64,000 nucleotides of DNA. It comes from Azadirachta indica (Eukaryota; Streptophyta; Magnoliopsida; Sapindales; Meliaceae). The notes under the pieces are model-generated. The model made no database searches, was not told the origin of the DNA, and saw nothing but the letters and a program-made list of their open reading frames with translations. Every line of letters begins with the position of its first letter. Positions within the stretch are counted from its first letter, which is position 1. The DNA is taken from contig CM040453.1 in assembly GCA_022749755.1 (NCBI GenBank), positions 14,083,368 to 14,147,367 of the forward strand. Reading direction: 5' to 3'. Shown here one piece after another: positions 1 to 11,169 of this stretch. Made by a program: the position numbers and the translations under genes.

Positions 1-288
1 CAAGAAACTTACAAAAATACAGAAGCAATGGCATTGTTCTAAACAAGCATAAGGCTCTTACGCTGAAATAATAAAAGCAATCAGGTAAGGGGAGAGACAA
101 GCTCTTGAAAGGCAAAAACTTTACTTCTGCTTAGTGCTTAACATACAACTAATGGCTGGAAACATTGAATACTAGACATTGTTACAAAGAGCAGACAAGA
201 AAGTCACTAAACATTTTGAGAAAGGTTCCATTGATTTATATCCTAATTCACTGCAACTAAAAGATTATGGTACAATGAAACCACTGAC
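1..288 (-). other. 3' UTR and downstream flank of the SINE-type KASH gene
   Basis: This A-rich stretch follows the TAG stop of the minus-strand KASH-protein gene. It should hold that gene's 3' untranslated region and polyadenylation signals. I see no other coding sequence in it. Confidence 0.5.
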
Positions 289-2716
289 CTAGGTTGGAAC
301 AAGATTATAGCCATCATCCTGACCATCAATCCAAAATAAAGAAGTGAAAACTGCAAGTAGAATAAAAATTAGACCAAATACCAATTTAGAAGCCGTCGTT
401 GGACCAGTTTTCTTGGCACAAAACGTCTGCAATTCATTCTTATTTTCAGGAACCACTTCTTGAGTCACTTGCATATCAGCTCCTGAGGGGTCATCATCTG
501 TTGATGATACAGATTCAGATGTACCTTGAAATTGCTCATCCCCATTGCATAAGTTCCCATTCCCTTTGACATCGTCATAGAACACCTCACGAGAAAAGCC
601 ATTTCTCCTTGGTGTTGGGCTCTGCTCGAATTTGATTGAGGACGGACTTGTGAACCTTCTTGTTTGTTTCTCAGAGTAGTCTGAGTTCACGTCATTGGGA
701 TCCTGAAGAGAGTGAATAAGCTTTCTTGGAGTTGTAAACATGCTAATGTTGTCAACATTAATGTGAGAACGTGACCTCTGAAACACAAAAGAGAGTGGCA
801 AAGCAATTTATATCAGCAATCAGAATCAACAACACAAATAAACAAATCTCTATGTTGCAATATTGACATATTTTAATATGCTTTGAGCAACAATTGACAG
901 CACAAGTGAGCAGAAGCAAAAGAAATAACAGTTGAAGTATCAGCTATTAAAACTTAAGCATCTTCAATGCAATTATCCTGAAACTGGAATCTGTGGTTAA
1001 AAGATCATGGAAAAGTTGGACTTTTATCTTGAGAGTAGCTGAAGTAAGCATATATACTGGATGTTCTAAGAAGATATTGCAGGAGGATTAAAACTCTTCA
1101 AAGTCCTCTTCTAGCACCACATTTACTATTTGGCATTTAGATAATTTTGCTAGCAGTTCACCACTTTTTGTTACCTTCCATACTTATTTGATCAGATTTG
1201 CTTTATATTGCAAGAGCTCTCTCTTTCTGATAAGATACAGTGACTGCAAAAGTAGCATGACCAATTTACCTCAGATTTTTAAATTGTTCAATTTCAACAA
1301 GCATCCAACTCTTAACTAAACATATTATTTTGAAATATATATACATTTGGAAAAGCAGTTTCTGAAATAGGTGTGAGTATTAACCTGAGGACTAGGAGTT
1401 GCACTTCTTGTTGCTCTGTCTTGAAGACTTCTCTGATAGAATCCAGCAAACTCATCTGTGTAATCTCTGCCATTATCATTGAGTTCATAATGACCTGAAT
1501 ACGAATTGCTGCAGTTGGGACTTCCCTGAACTATATTTGAAAACAAACCGTCCTTCAGAGAGATGTCAACCCCATCATTCTGAAAGCTCCAAAGCTTCCT
1601 ATTCACACTCCGACGATCATATTCTGTGTCATAAGAAAGCTGTGTAATGGAAACTGGTGACTCAATGAAAGAATCATATTCAACAAATGAATCAAGGGTC
1701 TGTGACTCCGGAGACATGGATGCAGGAGACCTATCACCTGCATTCCATAAATTTCTCCTTCGGTTACGGTCTCTCCTCCCAAAATTTGATCCAGTAACTG
1801 AACCAGAACCCTTCTCAAACTTTGGCCCTTTCTCTGCAGCTATTCTCTTTGCAGTTTGCATAGCCTCAAGAGAAGCCCCTCTAACATAAGCCATCTGATC
1901 AGACTGACACTTTTCCATCCCCTCAATAATCAACTCAAGTTCTGTGAATATGCTCCTAGGATCTAAACTCTTCATTAAGAAGTTCAACATTTGTATGGCT
2001 GACAATCTTCTCTGAGAATTAGAATCTCCAGCCCCAGCATTCAGTATCCTTAGTCCGGACTGTATTAACAATCTTGCGTATGCTTCAACAATAAGAGCAT
2101 TATGCTTAGCCAGAGCCATAACCAAGCCCATATGTAAATTACTCTGAGTTGGCTTCTCCTCCAAAGCCGCAGCCACATTTTGACATACCCTATTCACCAT
2201 CTCATCTGAAGCAAAACGCCAATTATCTGAGTCTACAAGAGCCTTCAAGCAAAGGGCAGCACCTGAAGTCAGGCTCTCTTGTGAACCCAGAAGAGAATCT
2301 GAGAGAGGCTTGCAAAGAGAGTGAATGATGTGTCTCTTCTTGTCTTCTGGGGTAGTTGGGTCAATTCCATATCTTGCAATTGCTGGTACCACCCTAGAGC
2401 ATGCCTGTTGAAGAGGGAAGGACCCTGCACTGGAAGCCAATGTCTTGATAATAGTTGTCATGATGCTGTCTATCTGAGGAACAATGTTGGCACCATGAAC
2501 ACGAGCAAGAACTTCATAGAGTGAAATTGTGTATTCCCCAGACACTGACCCATTTTCTTTGGTTTCGGAGACTTGGGCAAGAAATAGAGGAATTGCCTTG
2601 GAGTCCAAGTCCTTCACATATGATTTCAGTGCTTTCATTGCTGATTTACGACTATCAGCATCCTTGTCAAGATTTTCCAATTGTCGACGGAGTATTGGGC
2701 TAAGACATCTACCCAT
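289..2716 (-). CDS. SINE1: SINE1/SINE2-type ARM-repeat KASH nuclear-envelope protein
   Basis: Two coding exons, 2716-1385 and 777-289, join in phase 0 (CCTCAG|gtta donor, tttcag|AGG acceptor) into a 606-residue protein. Residues 1-290 or so are an armadillo/HEAT-like helical domain starting MGRCLSPILRRQLENLDKDA. A low-complexity serine-rich middle follows. The C-terminus has one membrane span (about 576-594, LVFGLIFILLAVFTSLFWI) and a 12-residue lumenal tail ending LVPT. A short tail ending in VPT behind a single span is the hallmark of plant KASH proteins, which bind SUN proteins in the perinuclear space. Arabidopsis SINE1 and SINE2 have this ARM-plus-tail layout, and SINE1 associates with actin and works in guard cells. 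An intron probably interrupts the 5' UTR (acceptor tttttag|GTAAAAATGGG at 2722, first exon upstream of about 3406). I cannot separate SINE1 from SINE2 by eye. Confidence in the family is high. Confidence 0.9.
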
Positions 2717-2721
2717 TTTTA

Positions 2722-3640
2722 CCTAAAAAAGTGTCAACAAAATTAGTCAATGCGTAAGTAACCAGTATCAACTCTCCATGATAACAAAACAAGAAGACTT
2801 GGAAAGCTAATTTTCTTTCATTTTCTACATTTTCCGAGCAACTAAACAGATAATTTTTCAAGTAGAAAATGGAAAAGGATTTTCCTTTCAGTAAGAAAAA
2901 CTCAATAGAATTTGAGATACCAAGTGAGTATCTGTCCAAATCAAAGCTATTAACTACAAATAATAACTCAAAAGGGTATTGCTCTTAGTGAACCAAAACA
3001 ACACAACAGGAAACAAAGGCAGCAAATGAATGCTTCATGGACTGAAATAAACAACACAAAAATAGACAAAAGATAAAAATTCAAGAACAGAAATTTCTCA
3101 ACAAGAACCCTCTCAAAAGAACATTTGCTCTATTGTTGAATAGAACAAAAGCAGAGCTCAAATAAGCTACTGTGCATATCCCAAATTCTAGGCTAATAGA
3201 AGACATTTGAACTAAAAATAGAAGGCCCAGATCATCAGAATATAAAATCAAAACACAAAACAATAACTTGGCAAACAAATTATCTCTTTGTAAATGAAAT
3301 CACAAACAAGAACTCAGAACGCCAAAAGGGTATCTCAGATTCTCAGCAAAAACAGCAAAAGAAAACAAATCAACGTTTGAAATCAGCAAAAACAAACAAA
3401 CCCACCTCTTTAAAACCTCACTTTCTTCAACTCTTCTGTTGCTTGCACTTCACTCTGCTACTGTAGATCAAGAAGCTAAAAGATTCCACACACCAAAATT
3501 CAAGAACTTGGAAAAACAAAATCAAGGGTGAGGAAGTAAATTGCTTTTCGAAGAATTCATGAGCCTAGAAAGGTGGTAGTTGTGGTCTAAAGATTTAGGG
3601 TTTTTGAATTTCTCTGCGTCTGCTATATTTAAGATTTTGT
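2722..3640 (-). promoter_or_regulatory. 5' leader, leader intron and promoter of the SINE-type gene
   Basis: Upstream of the ATG a spliced leader is likely. The acceptor is at 2723/2722 and a donor of the GAG|GT type lies near 3406. The putative first exon contains a telo-box (AAACCCTA on the minus strand, 3603-3596). An A/T-rich TATA-like string (TTAAATATA, minus strand) lies just upstream near 3624-3632. The placements come from motifs only. Confidence 0.4.
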
Positions 3641-5908
3641 TTTCATTAAATGTTTAATTTCCGTGGATTTCGCATTTCTTGTCCGATGATGAATTTTTTT
3701 TCTTTTTTTTTTTAATTGTTTTCCTTTTTCTGGCTTAAAAAAAAATTTCAAAGTTACTTCGAAATTCAAATCTTTTACTTAAATCCCACCGCTATCCCTA
3801 CTGTTGTGGGGCCCATTGTACAATTATTCATTTAGACAATAATACCCTTATTGAGGAGACCAATTTTGTTTTAAAAAAATATAATTTCATTTATTGTTAA
3901 TTATTATATATTGCAAGTGTCACGAATTCCTTACAAATTTTGCATTTGATATAAAAAAAATGTAATCTTGCACTTTAAAGATAACATATTCGTATTTAAA
4001 ATTAAGTGACAAATTATTATATACGAAGTAATTTAAAAAAAAATTGATGTGTTGAACAATTGTGTTTAAAAAACACCATCACAATTATTATAATAAATTA
4101 ATTGAGATTATTATAAAAGTACATATAAAAATAATTTTTTTTAATTTTGTGAATGATAGGACCCAATATTGTTATTGAAAATGATTGGTAGAGAATTTTG
4201 GGATTTTAACGCAAGCAATTTACACAACAAACATGTCAATTTCTTGCTTTCCTTAACAAAAGTTCAGTCTTCAAATGGTATCAACCTTTTGGTTGATATG
4301 ATTTCATCAATCAAACTAATCATTAAATTATGATAATGATTTTATTCATTAATTAAATTAGTTAGATCAAATTTAAATGTGTAAATCAATTCAATCAATC
4401 AAAACGTTAAAAATATTTAAGTTTAAATTAGAATATTTAATTTATATGAATTCGGTTTAAATAAGAAAAAAAATCTATAAATAAGTGAAAAGCAAAGTAG
4501 TCAACTTTTAGAAAATTATTATTTGAAGGGTACCTTTTATTTAATAATATATTATTCTTAGAGAATTTTACATTTTAGAAAAAAGACAAAATAAAATTAA
4601 AGAATTGTATTTATTTATTTATTTTGAATATCTATTTATTATTTATTTGAGAGCTGAGACAAAAAATTCTTAAAAGCAGTCAGTCATTCGATCGTGTGCC
4701 ACGAATTTTGTAATTTTGCAACTCAAAAAATCATCGTCTCCTAAATTAGATTAGGAAACAAGGGTAGTTTGGCCATCCAACACAGTTTTCGGTTTCCAAC
4801 CAGGAGGGAAAGATTCCCGCTCTCTTTTTGGGTTTGAAAGAGGAGGACACGTAACTACGATTCAAAACTCAAAAGAGCAAAAATCCAAAATGACAAATGA
4901 CCATCATACCCCACCTTTCATTATTGGGCCAAGCCCACTGGGCCAAACATTCAAGCCCACCAGGAGGGCGTTAGTTATTCTTGTGTCAAAAATGTGTTTG
5001 AATACATTTTTCATTTTCAACATGCAAAAAACAGTCAAAAACACGTTTTGTTACATATTCTGTCAAATTTCTTCTAGTAAAATTGTTCTTGAAAAACATT
5101 TTTGTAAATTGAATTATGTACTTATGATTTGCAATGTAAAAACTGAATATGTAACAAAAATGTTACAAAAATGTTTAAATAGTCTAATAAACTAAATACA
5201 ATTCAGAAAAATGTATTCAAAAACAGCCACTTCGGCTAGGAGGGGTATAGATGTCATTTCCACAGGGTAATGAAGTTAGAAATTCTATGTACGGCAAAGC
5301 ATAAAGTCAAATTATTTGGCAGAAAGCTGCTTCAATTCAGAAGCACATTCAAACAACAATTCATCTGGCAACCAATAACAGTTGAGATTTGGAAGAATAA
5401 CAATACATACACTGCTCACTGCGAATAAGACAAATCATTATGGACAATGAGAACAATAGTGCATTTGTTATGGTTGCATACGATGCTTTTATATTACCAC
5501 TAAAGCACAAAAAGAATGAATTCATGGAATCAAATTTCGGAACCACACGCAATACGTACCTTACCTTTTTCATTAACCTACTCATATATTATTCTCATTT
5601 ACCCTTTCCTTTTCCTTCTTTCATATACGTGCTGTACACTCGCACATGAAAAGAGGCTGAAGTTTAAGTCTCGCTCAAATTAAAGATCATGTAAGGATTT
5701 GGTATGTGTTTATGTAAATCTTGTACAGCTTCTGAGGATTTGAGTGTCCGCTTTAGTGAATTGACAGTCTTGTACTAATAAACTTGATTCTATTGATCAA
5801 ACTACAGTGATACTAGTTTCACTCAGCCTCTCTCTATGTGAAAGAGATACTGAAACAACAAATATAAATAATTTCACTTAAGCAATTTAAATTTTGAAAT
5901 ATATAGGA
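3641..5908. other. Intergenic region between the SINE-type gene and ING2
   Basis: AT-rich and without a credible coding region. The small open frames here are not conserved-looking. The part nearest 5908 should be the ING2 3' UTR. A more GC-rich, promoter-like island at about 4680-4965 contains clustered site II elements, listed separately. Confidence 0.5.
4926..4960. promoter_or_regulatory. Cluster of four site II (TGGGCY) elements
   Basis: Within 35 bases there are two TGGGCC motifs (4926-4931, 4940-4945) and two AGCCCA motifs (4933-4938, 4955-4960, the reverse complement of TGGGCT). Site II elements bind TCP-family factors and are typical of promoters of growth-related and organelle-biogenesis genes. 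Here they lie about 1.3 kb upstream of the apparent SINE-gene start with no gene immediately downstream on the plus strand. Confidence 0.45.
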
Positions 5909-8900
5909 TCATTGACATTGGGATAAGAGTCTGCAAGTTGGACAATACCACTTTCCTTTGAATCTTGTCTCTGGTGTCAGTCCAACACACGAGTAATGGA
6001 ACCATTCACCTCCTTGGCACTGTATAACAATAAACAATGTCACGAAATTTATAAAAGAAATATGTATGGATGAATGGTTACCATGATCGTTTTATTTTTT
6101 TAATTTTTCTTTTCCATGTAAGAATTAAAAAAGAGGTTTATTTATGAAGTTAAGAAAAGAAGGGATATGAGACAAAAGTAGAAAAATCTGTTCTAACATT
6201 TTTGACTAAAACATGAATCAACATTCAAGCAAGAAGGTCTTTTTCTTTTAGTTTCTTTACATAGGTCTGATTCACTTTAAACATATCCTATCCACAGCCT
6301 TCCCTGTGCATATAAAGGTAATATACAATCCAAAGCACTATCTGTTGCATATCCCGTGAATTAAGCATCAAGCATATATGTCAATTTTGGCACATATGTA
6401 TATGCACAAACATTGCATTACTGCTCCACCAATTAAAAATTGTCAACAAAAGTTCTTCATGCACTATTACTGAGTTTTATAATAGAAATTGATGTTAGAG
6501 AATTTCTGTATCTAATGAATGGATGCTAACAAAATACAAAGAAGCCAAGTAAAGATCCCTAACTAGATAACGCAGAAGGAAAATGATGGCAAAGGAAGGG
6601 GAACTTACATTTTCATTATCACAGGCAATCATATCTCCAAATGACACCTAGCAATCATCATAATTCAATATTTCAGTAATGTGCCAGAGCTTTTAAACTA
6701 TAACTGAAAGAAAATATCAAATATTGCAGAAAAGCATTATTTGGAAAGGTAACAATAGGAAAAGAGAGCCAAACCTGATGACAGACACAGTAGGTAGGTT
6801 CATTTGGATCAATGGGTTGATCAACATCCATGGCAGTAGTGAAGTCCTTCTTATGGCTGCCTGGAGGTGGCATGAGCTCAAAATCCCTGTCACGCTCCCG
6901 ATCCCAATCTCTGTCCCTGAAATCCAGCCTCCTTGATTGAGGTGTCCCATAAAGGGGCTTGCGCTTTTCAATCTTAGGGATTATTGGTAATGGTGGAAGG
7001 ATTGCTAGCTCATCCGCTGGTATTTTACCCTCTAATAACATTGCAAAATGAACAGGAAAAATACAAAGAATATGAGAAAGTTATAGACTACCATAAGTAC
7101 TTTATCACCTACTTCATTGCTGCCAGATCATATTTACTTTCATGCATATGTTCAGGACAATAAAAGGTAGGTCCTAGAATACTACAGCACTAGCATCCAA
7201 TCATGCTGCTTTATTGATTGGAACTGTACTGTTTTCTGAACTTTAGAAATTTTAGGTACAATACAGAAAATAAAGATAAAGTTGAACATCCTGAATGCAT
7301 CCAGGATACACAAGTACCTTGCTTTAGATCTTCTGCAAAGTTGTTCAGATCCTCATCAAGTCTTTTTATATGACTATCTATCTGAAAAATAACAAAACAT
7401 TCCAATTAGCTAAAACAGGAAGGAACCAACATAATGCATCAATAAATAAAATTTAGCTGACATCTTAGCAGAACTATAACATCTAAACCAATAGAGCGAC
7501 ATATGCTTTAAATCTACAGAGCACCAAATACGGTTTACTCATCATCAATAAATCAAACTGCTTAAAGAAACCATTTCGTTCTTCTATGGTTTTTAATCTA
7601 ATTGTCTCAAGTCAGATTATTTATTCACAAGGGTAATAAACACTTATCATGACTTAGAAACGTTTCTAAGAAGTTCATATTTAGAAAAATTTGACTTCTA
7701 CCGTTATGGGTCAGAAAACTGCCCTGGTACCCCTGGCTTCAACTGATGTCAGAAGTATGTCACCTAGAACGTGTAGTGGGGAATGGGTTGCCACAGCTGA
7801 AAAGCAAGGGGTGTTTTTTTTGGATTTAATCAATAACTGATAAACTGATGGTATCCTCAATGTTTAAAACTGATTATCATTTTGAAAACACACAGAATTT
7901 AGAAACTGATCAAATCCAAAAATTACCATAAAATCCTGTAATGTGTTTTAGAAAATTGCACCCAGAACTACAATTAAGTAAAGAATGGAATATCATAAAG
8001 CCCAGAAACATTTGGACAGGCCTGGATACTTACCTTCTTAACCTATAAATCGGCATTCTTATCCAAAAATAAATGATTTTACAAAATGATTATCTCATTG
8101 AAGCAATTCATATAACATTAGGATAGCATGTACAAATGGCCTCTTAAAAAGCCATTGATTAAAAAGCAACTTACAATGTCATAAGCTTGCCGTGCCAACA
8201 AAACCTTCTCTGTGCATAAACTCAATGCATTATCCTGATTCAGCTCAATTTCTTTTCGCATTTTCTCAATCCCCTCTTCTTCTTCATTACCATTACTGCC
8301 ATTCCCTTTCTTTGTACTCTGTGATGCTAACCCCAAGCAGTACTTCGTCTGCTGCTTGGTCTGGTTTATCATTGCTTCCACCCAAAAAAACAACCAACCA
8401 ACCAATTAATAGCCAATAAAATAACATAAAATGCACCCTATTGTCAATACATATACATACATATATGTCTACATCTATGCAAATAGACACAACATGCTCA
8501 AATATATGCATGCATAAAAATGCACATAATTATATGCCCACATATACTATTTCTTTTTTCTGCATATGGACATTAACATTTAATAAGATGCAAACAGACA
8601 TACATAACTACAACACATGTAATCTGAGCAATACTTTTTTTCTCATCTTTTATTATGAATTCTTCATCCAAGAATCTTATGTCTAATATGATAATATAAT
8701 ATTAGTTACCCCATCATCATCCCTATGAAAATTTGAGATCAAATGTCACATTGTTTGTATGAAAAATTTGAAATACAAGTTGGGTGGTGCAGTATAACTC
8801 TATAGATATATATTCATTCACATTCTCTCTTGACCACCACAAGCTTCAATTCATAGCTCTCTACACCTCAATCTCCCTCCCTCTCTCTCGCTCTCTCAAT

Positions 8901-9543
8901 CCATAGCTTCTCTGTATTCGGATTAAAATTATACAAATTAAAATGTACAACAAAATGTCAATTTTCTACACCACAAACTTCAACCTATATATGTGATTGG
9001 AGGATCTTCCACCCAAGTGAACTGATACATACATTTGAAATATCACAAATAAGAAAAACAAATATGCATGCAACATAGTTCAAATTAAATACACATTTAA
9101 TCAAAAAATAAGTAAAAAAACTAAAATTCAAAAATTCACCCCACACGCAAGAAGACTACTATTCCTATGTATCTCCATATTTGTATGCATACATGCTTCT
9201 ATTCAGCACAAAATTATGCACAAATTTTTCTATGTATGTGATTCCACGAGAATGAACCAAAAATAAAAAATTCACATCACATGCATGCGTACATACATGA
9301 ACATACACATGCAAAGATCAAACTTTTGAAAACCAGCCTTACAGTGGGACCGTTCATCGAGTTCTCTAATTGTATTGAGAAGTCTTTGAAGCTCTGCTGG
9401 CAATGTACTAGCATCTGCAATGGAAAGAACAATTAAACTCGAAAAAATTAAACAATAAGAAATCGATATGAATTTGAGGAAGCGTAGACAAACTTACACT
9501 CCAAATAGTCGTCGACGTATACTCCGGTTCGTGCAATTGCCAT
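5909..9543 (-). CDS. ING2: ING2-type PHD-finger protein (inhibitor of growth family)
   Basis: Seven exons join without frame conflict: 9543-9498, 9414-9343, 8374-8175, 7381-7318, 7031-6775, 6647-6609 and 6019-5909, giving 262 residues, the length I recall for Arabidopsis ING2. The N-terminal ING helical domain begins [21 protein letters not shown] basic, RD-rich linker follows (residues about 150-190). The C-terminus is a Cys4-His-Cys3 PHD finger (C209, C211, C222, C227, H234, C237, C252, C255). ING PHD fingers bind H3K4me2/3 and recruit histone acetyltransferase or deacetylase complexes in the nucleus. The PHD finger is split over three exons. A potential 9-nt in-frame microexon lies in the intron between exons 3 and 4. 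Intron 2 (9342-8375) is rich in CATA/TGCA low-complexity sequence. No key residue is missing. Confidence 0.95.
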
Positions 9544-9720
9544 TTCTGAATTGGGGAGAGTTTGAGTTCTAGGGTTTCTTTGCGACTTCTTTTGGGGCTC
9601 TCGTCTAAACGAGAGGGAAGATTGGAACGGTGTCGCTTTTGTAGTCTATTATTACGTTTTAGGCGTTAACGGAATTTTGACCGTTGTTAACGCGGGGAGT
9701 TAATGGTGCAGTCAGTAGCT
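9544..9720 (-). promoter_or_regulatory. ING2 5' leader and proximal promoter
   Basis: A telo-box (AAACCCTA on the minus strand, 9577-9570) lies about 27 bases upstream of the ATG, inside the likely leader. The next 100 bases are less AT-rich than the flanks. No clear TATA box is visible. Confidence 0.35.
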
Positions 9721-10870
9721 GACTTTTGTTCTTGAAAAAATATTTATTATGAATTTTTTCATTATATAATACAAAAATTAAAATGAAATTTACATTTTTT
9801 TATTTCTAAAAAATCATAAACTTTTATATATCAAATATTTGGTTCCTTTTCACTTACTTGAAATAATGTTATATGTATTTTAAATTAATTTATGTTATTA
9901 AATGAAAAAAACTATGATTTATTAAATCGTAGGTTGTTGGAGATGTTATTAACTTTTCATCTAAAGTTTAATACTTCCATGTGACAAAATTTTAAAATTT
10001 TAATTTATAATTTGCTTTTAATTTTTTTTTTGTTAAGAATATTTTTTTATTCTAGAATAAGATATTATAATAACATATTAATGATAGATATGAAGTTTAA
10101 TTTATAAATATCATATTATTATATATAATTTGCTGAAAATCCTTAATATTGTACTAAAATGAAGGAGAATTAATTGTACAATAGATTCTTACATAAATTT
10201 ATAAAAAATCACTTTTAGGAATGACAATGGAGTGAAGGTGGGAGGACATTCTGCTCTCCACTTAGTTTTCATTTTGTTATTTCTCACCCCATTAATAATA
10301 AATACATTAATCTCTTCATTATTGTTAAACCTCTTTAATTTAATTTAATTTTAAATAAATTTACATAAGATTTCAAATTTATTAAAAATTTTACTATTCT
10401 TTATTATAAAGGTGGTAAAACAGATAGACTAGTCCAAACATGACACGGTTAAGTCTGTAAACAATGTCAGCACAGTTTGATATAGCATGACATTGTTTAT
10501 GAGATGGGCATTTAAAAAAAATTTATAAGTTACTTTTTACTTATGAACAGTAAAAATTAAATACTATTTACTTTGTACATTATTATTATTTATTATTTTA
10601 TAAGTATTATTCACAATACTTTATACAGTTCATATGAACTATTTTTTAATAGGCTGAATTAGCATGGTACAGACAAAATTATATTGTGGGTTGAAGTAAA
10701 CTTATTTATTTTACTATACGTGTTGTGCCAACTCAATTCGAAAATTTGAATAGAATTGTTTTTCATAATTGGCATAACCCATTTACCAACTCTAACTTAT
10801 TACTTTATGATATCATATATAATAAAAAAATAAATATTTTTTTTTAGAAGTAAAATATTTTGAATAGAAG
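9721..10870. other. AT-rich intergenic region between ING2 and the PPR gene
   Basis: No coding potential seen. The block from about 10215 to 10800 is less AT-rich and patchy, like decayed transposon or retroelement sequence, but I could not define its ends or family. Confidence 0.4.
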
Positions 10871-11169
10871 AGTCGATTGCATCAGCAAATCCGGTTTGAT
10901 CCGGTTCGTTCTTTCGTGGTCTCTAAGTCGCGATGTGGTATGGAACACAAAACCAAAACACAGAGTAAAAACCTAAGGGCTCAAGCGAACAAACTCATCA
11001 GGGTACGACATATAGGCAAGTTACAGAAAATAACGACATGTCGTAACATCCAACTTTCCTTGCTCTGGCTTGTATGGTTCCCTGGCGCCAATTTAACTGT
11101 AACTAAAATATAAGCCAGTTACAAATCCTCACAATCTGCACGCCTCTCTCACATTCGTTGTACATATAA
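10871..11169 (+). promoter_or_regulatory. Proximal upstream region of the PPR-DYW gene
   Basis: Base composition becomes less AT-rich about 300 bases before the proposed PPR start, as expected of a promoter and leader. A repeated CCGGTTTGATCCGGTT motif lies near 10890-10906. A TATA-like ACATATAAA occurs at 11162-11170, overlapping the first ATG, which may mean that translation starts at the second ATG (11194). Confidence 0.3.

Noticed and set aside
4890..5195. 101-residue plus-strand frame beside the site II cluster
   Set aside because: It is AT-rich, without a recognisable domain or splice context. It may be part of a transcript but is not supported as a protein.
10215..10800. Possible decayed retroelement
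   Set aside because: Composition differs from the flanks, but I found no ends, duplications or coding remnants.
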